Of a stretch of DNA of 14,641 nt, positions 1-5,355 are shown one piece after another. Each line of letters begins with the position of its first letter. Position 1 is the first letter of the stretch. The position numbers and the translations under genes were made by a program. Under the pieces are notes generated by a model. It saw only the letters and a program-made list of their open reading frames with translations, did not search any database and had not been told where the DNA came from. Source of the DNA: Dehalococcoidia bacterium (lineage in GTDB: Bacteria; Chloroflexota; Dehalococcoidia; GIF9; AB-539-J10); contig SOHS01000154.1 of the NCBI GenBank assembly GCA_004377135.1, positions 1-14,641 on the forward strand. Reading direction: 5' to 3'.

Positions 1-102
1 TTGGATAGCTTTCTATTAAAGTGATACTTAATCATCGGATATATCAACGAATTTCCATACGTTACAAGTGGGATTTGATAAGAAAAGTTAAAATAGTGCA
101 TC

Positions 103-130
103 TTGACGGCCACAGATGCAGAGATATAAA
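103..130 (+). promoter_or_regulatory. Putative sigma70-type promoter for a small RNA or leader
   Basis: TTGACG at 103-108 and TATAAA at 125-130 are separated by 16 bases, a reasonable sigma70-like arrangement. The predicted transcription start near 137 would give a transcript of about 165 nt that stops at the strong intrinsic terminator at 273-301. The box match is good but not perfect, and the AT-rich surroundings make chance matches fairly likely. Confidence 0.35.
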
Positions 131-136
131 ATGAAG

Positions 137-301
137 TGCTCGCCAGGGATTTGCGAACCTCTCAGCCACTAATACTGACGAGACCTTAAAAACATAATAT
201 TGCTCCGATGACATAGGAGGCATTGAACCGCTGCCTATATATGGTCACTTTGGTGGTGGGGAGCCAATAGTGAAACCGACCTGAAAATGGTCGGTTTTTT
301 G
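137..301 (+). ncRNA. Candidate small non-coding RNA or transcribed leader
   Basis: Bases 1-329 contain no convincing coding region. From about 137, just after a sigma70-like promoter, to the terminator the sequence can fold into consecutive hairpins. The first is a bulged stem, ATA and GGCA (213-222) pairing with TGCC and TAT (232-238). The second is an 8-bp stem with one bulge, CACTTTGG (246-253) with CCAATAGTG (264-272). The third is the terminator. The order promoter, structured RNA, intrinsic terminator fits either a free-standing small RNA or a terminated leader controlling the membrane-protein gene that starts at 330. It does not match a tRNA, 5S rRNA, SRP RNA or a riboswitch class I can recognise. 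No function is assigned. Bases 1-102 show nothing recognisable. Confidence 0.35.
273..301 (+). terminator. Rho-independent terminator
   Basis: A perfect 9-bp stem (AAACCGACC at 273-281 with GGTCGGTTT at 289-297) encloses a 7-base loop and runs into a T tract (TTTTTTG, then TTTT). It lies 29 bases before the ATG at 330, so it ends a transcript from the left or attenuates transcription into the membrane-protein gene. Confidence 0.85.
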
Positions 302-329
302 TTTTGAAAGGGGGTGATGACTTCCGCAC

Positions 330-680
330 ATGAAGGCATTGGAAGTTCCCAAGTTTCTTCATATTGAAAGCCGGACCGTTAGGTATACTCTCTACGTCCT
401 ATTCGGCATTATAGTTGCAGACGGCCTGTTAAGTCAGTTTCTGGTGACAGGTGGATACGGATTAGAAGCCAATCCTTTGCTGGCGCCTTTAGTGGGCGGG
501 GAGTCGTTTCTAGCTATAAAGATATCAGCTGCGTTCCTGGCCACGTTACTTTTATGGATTAAGTACAATACCAGGCCCAGATCCGTATATACAATCGCGG
601 TGGTAGCTCTGGGTCTTTACACAACTATCGTTTACTGGAACTTGTTTGTATTCTTTTTTGTGCTTAACCAACCTGTCTAA
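330..680 (+). CDS. Small integral membrane protein, DUF5658-like
   Basis: This is a 116-residue hydrophobic protein with three or four predicted membrane segments, roughly residues 18-40, 60-76 and 86-112. The arrangement of an Asp followed by a hydrophobic helix and then EANPLL (about residues 46-51), with a Lys in the next helix (AIKIS), resembles the DUF5658 family pattern (D..LT, then E-x-NP-L, then K). That family has no established biochemical role. The ATG at 330 is supported by GGGGGTGAT (310-318), a near-complete anti-SD match 11 bases upstream. In-frame TGA codons at 315 and 318 exclude an earlier start. The gene follows a strong terminator and is not tightly linked to its neighbours. 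The coding call is fairly secure and the family assignment is moderate. Confidence 0.75.
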   Translation: MKALEVPKFLHIESRTVRYTLYVLFGIIVADGLLSQFLVTGGYGLEANPLLAPLVGGESFLAIKISAAFLATLLLWIKYNTRPRSVYTIAVVALGLYTTIVYWNLFVFFFVLNQPV

Positions 681-727
681 ACAAGGGCCCGCAACCACGC
701 AATAGGCAGAAAAGTGCAATCCCTCTT

Positions 728-761
728 TGTCATTCTGAGGGAGTGGAGCGACCGAAGAATC
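728..761. repeat. Intergenic repeat of the GTCATTCTGAG...GAAGAATC type
   Basis: The tract begins TTGTCATTCTGAGGGAG and ends GACCGAAGAATC, with an ATTCT (733-737) and AGAAT (756-760) inverted pair at its flanks. Sequences of this style recur as short intergenic repeats in many environmental bacterial genomes. That is recalled knowledge and was not searched here. Only one copy lies in this window. Confidence 0.45.
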
Positions 762-779
762 CCGGAAATTGTCTGCCGT

Positions 780-844
780 GGCATTCTGGGAAAATACTGT
801 CTGATTTCTTAACAGGCCCGATTGGTATGGTGTCCCTGCAATTC
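780..844. repeat. Dispersed repeat, copy 1
   Basis: These roughly 65 bases match 8291-8355 at about 80% identity with a single 1-base gap. The best-kept part is 821-844, with 22 of 24 bases identical to 8331-8354. Both copies are intergenic. The imperfect inverted ends seen in copy 2 are more decayed here. This copy sits between the membrane-protein gene and the 3' end of the DUF72 gene. Confidence 0.7.
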
Positions 845-866
845 AGTCAACATGACCTTACTCCAC

Positions 867-1742
867 TCATTCAGATGCTTCGTCATCTTCCTTTCGAACT
901 TGCATAGGAAGCTCTTTAAAAGGCAATTGCAGAGACCTCGTCATATCAACAGCATTACGGGGAGAATATCCTCTCCAATGGTTATTAAATAAAGCAAAGA
1001 GCAATTTAGTTTGACCTGCTGTTGCCCTTACCCTGTCTGCCAACTCTTCTATTTCTTCAGCCAAATACAGGTATTTGTAGCGGGTCTCGCTATCTCCCGT
1101 CCACCACGTTTCCGCATTTCTACCGTGAAAGCGGAAGTAAGCCATATCAGAGGTTATAGGAAGCTCCTCAGCGATTGAAGATTTAAACTTCGGCTCATCA
1201 ATTTGAACCCAGGCAACATTATGTTCCTTGAGCAGCCTTGCGATATTGGGGTCGTCACTCCAGCTTCTATGCCTCAGCTCAACAGCCAGCCTGTACTGTC
1301 CAAACAACCTGCTCACCGCATTTATGACCCGTTGCCCGAAGCTATCGTTCCTGAAGCTGGGCGGAAACTGTGCCAGCAAGGCACCAAGTTTATCGCTTTT
1401 CAATAAGGGATCAATACTCCGTTTAAATATATCGACATCCTGCAAAGATATCGCCGCTTCCTCTCCCGTAGCTTCCTTGTACATCTTCGGGTGAGTGAAC
1501 TTCTGCCAGAGCTTAACTGTGAATAGGAAGTCCTTGGGAACTCTCCGGACCCAGTTATAAACGTAGCCAGGATTTGGTGGTCTATAGAATGAGCTATTTA
1601 TCTCTACTGTGTTGAAGAACTGGCTGTAGTATTCAAGCTCATTTATCTTGCCCTTAGGGTAGAAGTACCCGGTCCACGTGCCTTCACCTTTGGGGTAGGA
1701 CCATCCCGATGTCCCTATGTATATCTTCGCTTGATCGGTCAT
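867..1742 (-). CDS. DUF72 (YecE-like) TIM-barrel protein
   Basis: The 291-residue protein opens with YIGTSGWSYPKG, the family signature (IGTSGW), followed by YFYPKG, a segment around NTVEINSSFYRPP (residues 44-56), and FTVKLWQKFTHPKM. Later come LGALLAQFPPSF, LAVELRHRSW, AYFRFHGRN and a C-terminal LLFALFNNHWRGYSPRNAV. These are the conserved strands of the DUF72 barrel, and the length is normal for the family. The biochemical function of DUF72 is not established, although the conserved acidic and aromatic residues around the barrel suggest an enzyme or a nucleic-acid-related role. The ATG at 1742 is preceded by CAGGA about 10 bases upstream. The gene is transcribed away from the DUF6504-polymerase operon from a shared 148-base intergenic region. 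No terminator follows the stop; the next sequence is a repeat. Confidence 0.9.
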   Translation of the reverse strand: MTDQAKIYIGTSGWSYPKGEGTWTGYFYPKGKINELEYYSQFFNTVEINSSFYRPPNPGYVYNWVRRVPKDFLFTVKLWQKFTHPKMYKEATGEEAAISLQDVDIFKRSIDPLLKSDKLGALLAQFPPSFRNDSFGQRVINAVSRLFGQYRLAVELRHRSWSDDPNIARLLKEHNVAWVQIDEPKFKSSIAEELPITSDMAYFRFHGRNAETWWTGDSETRYKYLYLAEEIEELADRVRATAGQTKLLFALFNNHWRGYSPRNAVDMTRSLQLPFKELPMQVRKEDDEASE

Positions 1743-1763
1743 CTTTTATATTCCTGCAGCATC

Positions 1764-1793
1764 ATTATACCAGCATACCTCCGGGCAGATTAA
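1764..1793 (-). promoter_or_regulatory. Putative promoter of the DUF72 gene
   Basis: Read on the minus strand, a perfect -10 box TATAAT (1769-1764) is preceded by TG plus one base, forming an extended -10. A weak -35 (TTAATC, 1793-1788) sits 18 bases upstream. The predicted start near 1757 leaves a 5' leader of about 15 bases before the ATG at 1742. Confidence 0.5.
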
Positions 1794-1828
1794 TTTTTAA
1801 GATATACCCAAAATCCTGCTAGAATCTC

Positions 1829-1858
1829 TTGACAATAGCACAGATGTTCTGTTACAAT
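1829..1858 (+). promoter_or_regulatory. Strong sigma70 promoter of the DUF6504-dnaE2 operon
   Basis: A perfect -35 box TTGACA (1829-1834) and a -10 box TACAAT (1853-1858) are separated by 18 bases. The predicted start near 1865 gives a 26-base leader to the ATG at 1891. The spacer holds an SOS-type palindrome, so a repressor bound there would block this promoter directly. Confidence 0.8.
1837..1850. promoter_or_regulatory. Putative LexA (SOS) operator
   Basis: AGCACAGATGTTCT differs at one base from the palindrome AGAACA-NN-TGTTCT. It matches the Gram-positive LexA/DinR core GAAC-N4-GTTC at 7 of 8 positions (GCAC-AGAT-GTTC). The overlapping ACAGA-TGT-TCTGT (1840-1852) is a perfect inverted repeat. 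The site fills the spacer between the -35 and -10 boxes of the promoter driving a translesion-polymerase operon, where a LexA operator would be expected. LexA itself is not in the window, so the assignment is inferred from motif, position and target gene. Confidence 0.6.
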
Positions 1859-1890
1859 TCTATTCCCTTTTCCATTTTGGAGTCAATACC

Positions 1891-2139
1891 ATGTCCAGGC
1901 TTATTGATGAACCGGTCAAAGTCCACCAGAGCAACGATTCAATAATAACTGCCTTCATCTGGAGGAAGCGTCTCTATAGAGTCCTTGATGTCGTCGGTTG
2001 GTGGAGAGAACCTTCTGACTGGTGGAATGGTAAACCGGTGCGTTTTTTCATCCGCGTGAATGCACAGAACTCAAGCACCGGGACTTATGAGCTTTATAAG
2101 CTTGGGGGACAGTGGTTTCTCTCCAGAGTCCTCGATTGA
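1891..2139 (+). CDS. DUF6504 family protein, partner of the adjacent polymerase
   Basis: The small 82-residue protein has the look of DUF6504: an N-terminal SRLIDEPVKV, a central WRKRLYRVLDVVGWWRE, and a C-terminal TGTYELYKLGGQWFLSRVLD. As known in Actinobacteria and Chloroflexota, this family is commonly encoded beside translesion-polymerase genes (dinB, imuB or dnaE2). Its biochemical role is unknown; an accessory role for the polymerase is inference. The ATG at 1891 has GGAG (1879-1882) eight bases upstream. The stop TGA (2137-2139) is 10 bases before the polymerase ATG and lies inside the polymerase's ribosome binding site, implying translational coupling. Expression is probably from the near-consensus promoter at 1829-1858 under SOS-type control. 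Confidence 0.85.
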   Translation: MSRLIDEPVKVHQSNDSIITAFIWRKRLYRVLDVVGWWREPSDWWNGKPVRFFIRVNAQNSSTGTYELYKLGGQWFLSRVLD

Positions 2140-2149
2140 GGTGGTGGTC

Positions 2150-5100
2150 ATGGATTTCATTCATCTTCACGTCCATTCTCAATATAGCTTTCTTGACGGA
2201 GCTTCGTCTCTGGATAAACTACTGGATAAAGCTGCTTCCCTGAGAATGCCTGCCTTAGCTCTAACGGACCATAACCGGTTGACCGGCGCCATTCGTTTCT
2301 ATAGCAAAGCCAGAGCAGCGGGAATCAAACCGATAATAGGTGCTGAGGTTGATCTGGATGGTGGGTATCATTTAACGCTACTTTGTAAGAATGCTGATGG
2401 ATACTCAAACCTCTGTCGATTAATAACGCAAGCCCACCTGTCGAATCGAGACAGGAAGCCAGAGGCAACCAGGGAGATGCTGCGGAATCATAGTAGCGGA
2501 CTGATAGCTCTGAGTGGTTGTAGTAAGGGTGAAATACCTGCCTTCGTCGCTGAAGGTAAGCGTGATAAAGCTAAGGAAGCAGCATGCTTTTATAGAGAAG
2601 TCTTTGGTAAAGACTTTTTCATAGAGCTTATCCGCTATCCTTCAAGAGAAGGGGTTTCTGACAGCTACCGGCTTGCTTCATTTGCTAAGGAAGATAATCT
2701 ACCGATAGTAGCTACCAACAATGTCCATTACGCCGAAATCAAAGAATACAGGATTAAAGAGCTGCTTAACGCTATCGACCGGATCATACCAGCTTCTCAA
2801 TTGGAGGGTTATCGCACTGTAGAGCAGTATCTGAAATCACAGCAGGAAATGGTGAAGCTCTTCAGAGACCTGCCTGAAGCTATAAAGAATACCGAGGAGA
2901 TTGCTTCAAGGTGTAACCTGGAGTTGGAACTGGGGAAGCCTCGCTTCCCTAAGTTTGCTATTCCGGAGGGTGAGTCTGATTACGGTTATCTCAGGAAGAT
3001 AGCTTTTGCGGGAGCTGGAAGAAAATACGGTTCGCTATCCGATTCAATAAAGGACCGTCTTGAGCACGAGCTTGATACCATTAATAAACTTGGATTTTGC
3101 AGTTACTTCCTGGTGGTCTGGGATATAGCTCGCTGGGCAAAAAGTAGAGATATAAGATGTCAGGCACGGGGAAGCGCCGTAGATAGCCTGGTTGTCTACG
3201 CACTCGATATCAGCAATGTTGATCCTGTTGCATATAACCTGCTCTTCGAACGTTTCATGCATCCTTTGAGGTATGAACCTCCCGACATTGATTTAGACGT
3301 TGACAGAAGACGAAGGGATGAGGTGAGAGACTACATCTACCAGAAGTATGGCGCTGAGAATGTTGCTTGCGTGGGTACGATAAATACCTATATGGCCAGA
3401 GGTGCAATCCGTGATATCGGCAAAGCTCTACAAATACCAAAAACGATAATTGAGGAGGCTTGCAATGGTATTCACTGGTTATCTGCTTCCAGGCTTATGG
3501 AGTATGCTGATACGCTTCCCGAGCTAAAGCACAGCACCGTCTACAAGAAAAAAGAGCTTGCTGACTTCTTTAAGCTATGCACCGCCATAGATGGATTCCC
3601 CAAGCATCTATCCGTCCACCTGGGAGGGTTGCTGATAGGTAGTGGGAAGCTGTCTGATTTAGTCCCTCTTGAATGGTCTGGCGGGGGAGATATTATCAGC
3701 CAGTATGATAAAGATGACATCGAGAGGTTGGGGATTGTGAAACTGGATTTGTTATCGCTCCCTACCCTGACCGTCATTGAGGATGCACTAAACAACATCA
3801 AGCAGAGTCGTGGAATTGACATTGACATAGAGAAGATACCGAGAAACGATCCCGCGGCTTTTAGCATACTCAGAGACGGAAAGACTATCGGGACATTTCA
3901 GCTTGAATCACCGGCACAAAGAGAAATGGCAGGTAGACTTCTGCCAAACCGCTTTGAAGACATCATTGTGTCTATATCCCTTGTCCGTCCGGGTCCGCTC
4001 AAGTCCAATATGGATAAAGATTACCTGCCCCGAAGACACGGCAAAGAACCTGTGAAGTATCTCCATCCTAAGCTGAAAAACGCTCTCGGTGAGACTTTAG
4101 GAGTAATCCTCTATCAAGAGCAAGTCCTCAAAGTTGCCCACGATTTAGCTGGAATGAGTTATGCTGAAGCGGATGGTTTCAGACGGGCCATGACTCATGA
4201 ACGTACTGAACAGGAAATGGAGAAAATGAGAGACTCCTTCATTTCCCGTGCTGTTGGGGATGGTATCAGGAAGAATATAGCTGAAAAGGTATTTGAGCAA
4301 CTGGCTGCTTTTGCTGCCTATGGATTCTGTAAGGGACATGCTTGTGCTTACGCTATTACTGCCTATCAAACGCTCTGGTTGAAGAGTTATTACCCTGCTG
4401 AGTTCCTGGCAGCAGTATTGTCCAATCAACCTATGGGTTATTATCCATCTCGTGTCCTTGCAGCTGAAGCCAAGAGGTTTGGAGTCGAAGTCTTACCACC
4501 CGATATAAACAATTCCTCAGATCGCTATGCAGTAGAAAAAGGGGCAATACGAGTCAGCCTCAAACAGCTAAAGGGAATGTCTGAAAAAGCCTTGGAATCG
4601 ATATTATCGGCAAGAGCAGAGCGTAAATTCACTTCTCTAAGAGACTTTGTGTTGAGGACCGATGTCAGTCAACCTATTCTGGAAAACCTGGTTAAAGTAG
4701 GTGCTTTTGATTCTCTGGGCAATCAGGATAACCTGCTATTGCAGCTTCCCAAGCTATCGGAACTTAAACATAAGGTAATCAGGGGTACAGCGTCACTTTT
4801 TGAAGATACTGCACTCGAAGCAGATACTTCTCCGGATTTCTCTATTGATGATAGAAAGTCCAGGTTGTTTATTGAGAGAGAACTGCTGTCGTTGGACCTA
4901 TCGGCACATCCCCTCGACTTCTGTGACTCCGATAATGGAATCACCAAAATGAGAGACCTCCCATCAATTCCTGCTGGTAGGAGGGTCAAGCTGGTGGGGT
5001 CTGTGATACGTTACGAGACTCCACCTACGAGGAGTGGGAAGCGGGTAGTCTACGTGATAATGGAAGATGGAACGGGAATAGCAGATGTGACCGTATTTAG

Positions 5101-5272
5101 CGATGTCCAGGAGAAATGCGGTCAAGTCCTGTTTCGTGAACGCTGGCTGACAGTCAAAGGTAAGGTCCAGAGGAGAGGCCAGAAAGCTACCTCTATAATT
5201 GCTGAGGAATTGTATCCACTAAGCAGGACAGAACGCTCTGTTGTTAATGTTAACTCAGGGGTCCAGTTTTAG
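2150..5272 (+). CDS. dnaE2: Error-prone DNA polymerase, DnaE2/ImuC-like (C-family Pol III alpha)
   Basis: This 1040-residue C-family polymerase has an N-terminal PHP domain with metal-site motifs largely kept: HLHVH at 5-9, TDH at 39-41 and NNVHY. The palm holds the catalytic Asp pair in PDIDLD (D379 and D381), and a third Asp in VKLDLLS (D533). DnaE2-type features are EPPDIDLD, GTFQLESPAQ (replicative enzymes usually have ESSGM), SNQPMGYY, and a short C-terminus ending soon after the OB fold (VKLVGSVI to LTVKGKVQ) with no tau-binding extension. TASLF at 880-884 sits where a clamp-binding motif is expected but lacks the usual Gln. The start is the ATG at 2150 because the protein then begins MDFIHLHVHS; GAGGTGG overlaps the preceding stop. 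A longer reading back to 2060 would overlap DUF6504 and is rejected. The expected role is translesion synthesis after DNA damage. A second essential-type DnaE cannot be fully excluded. Confidence 0.88.
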   Translation: MDFIHLHVHSQYSFLDGASSLDKLLDKAASLRMPALALTDHNRLTGAIRFYSKARAAGIKPIIGAEVDLDGGYHLTLLCKNADGYSNLCRLITQAHLSNRDRKPEATREMLRNHSSGLIALSGCSKGEIPAFVAEGKRDKAKEAACFYREVFGKDFFIELIRYPSREGVSDSYRLASFAKEDNLPIVATNNVHYAEIKEYRIKELLNAIDRIIPASQLEGYRTVEQYLKSQQEMVKLFRDLPEAIKNTEEIASRCNLELELGKPRFPKFAIPEGESDYGYLRKIAFAGAGRKYGSLSDSIKDRLEHELDTINKLGFCSYFLVVWDIARWAKSRDIRCQARGSAVDSLVVYALDISNVDPVAYNLLFERFMHPLRYEPPDIDLDVDRRRRDEVRDYIYQKYGAENVACVGTINTYMARGAIRDIGKALQIPKTIIEEACNGIHWLSASRLMEYADTLPELKHSTVYKKKELADFFKLCTAIDGFPKHLSVHLGGLLIGSGKLSDLVPLEWSGGGDIISQYDKDDIERLGIVKLDLLSLPTLTVIEDALNNIKQSRGIDIDIEKIPRNDPAAFSILRDGKTIGTFQLESPAQREMAGRLLPNRFEDIIVSISLVRPGPLKSNMDKDYLPRRHGKEPVKYLHPKLKNALGETLGVILYQEQVLKVAHDLAGMSYAEADGFRRAMTHERTEQEMEKMRDSFISRAVGDGIRKNIAEKVFEQLAAFAAYGFCKGHACAYAITAYQTLWLKSYYPAEFLAAVLSNQPMGYYPSRVLAAEAKRFGVEVLPPDINNSSDRYAVEKGAIRVSLKQLKGMSEKALESILSARAERKFTSLRDFVLRTDVSQPILENLVKVGAFDSLGNQDNLLLQLPKLSELKHKVIRGTASLFEDTALEADTSPDFSIDDRKSRLFIERELLSLDLSAHPLDFCDSDNGITKMRDLPSIPAGRRVKLVGSVIRYETPPTRSGKRVVYVIMEDGTGIADVTVFSDVQEKCGQVLFRERWLTVKGKVQRRGQKATSIIAEELYPLSRTERSVVNVNSGVQF

Positions 5273-5355
5273 TTGATTGCACCGTCACTGCTAATCCGTT
5301 GTAACGAAATAAATGTAATTAAGTATAAGACAGTGCGGATGCGTGAATCACTCGA

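Noticed and set aside
131..200. Weak resemblance to the 3' end of 23S rRNA (ACTAATACTGACGAGACC)
   Set aside because: Upstream bases are AT-rich and do not continue as 23S rRNA, and no 5S gene follows; likely coincidence.
2060..2149. Thirty-codon N-terminal extension of the DnaE2-like polymerase
   Set aside because: It overlaps the DUF6504 gene, lacks polymerase similarity, and the conserved PHP start MDFIHLHVHS begins at the ATG at 2150 behind a good ribosome binding site.
5273..5355. Long-range inverted pair CCGTCACTG / CAGTGCGG between convergent genes as a shared terminator
   Set aside because: The loop exceeds 40 bases and there is no T tract on either strand.
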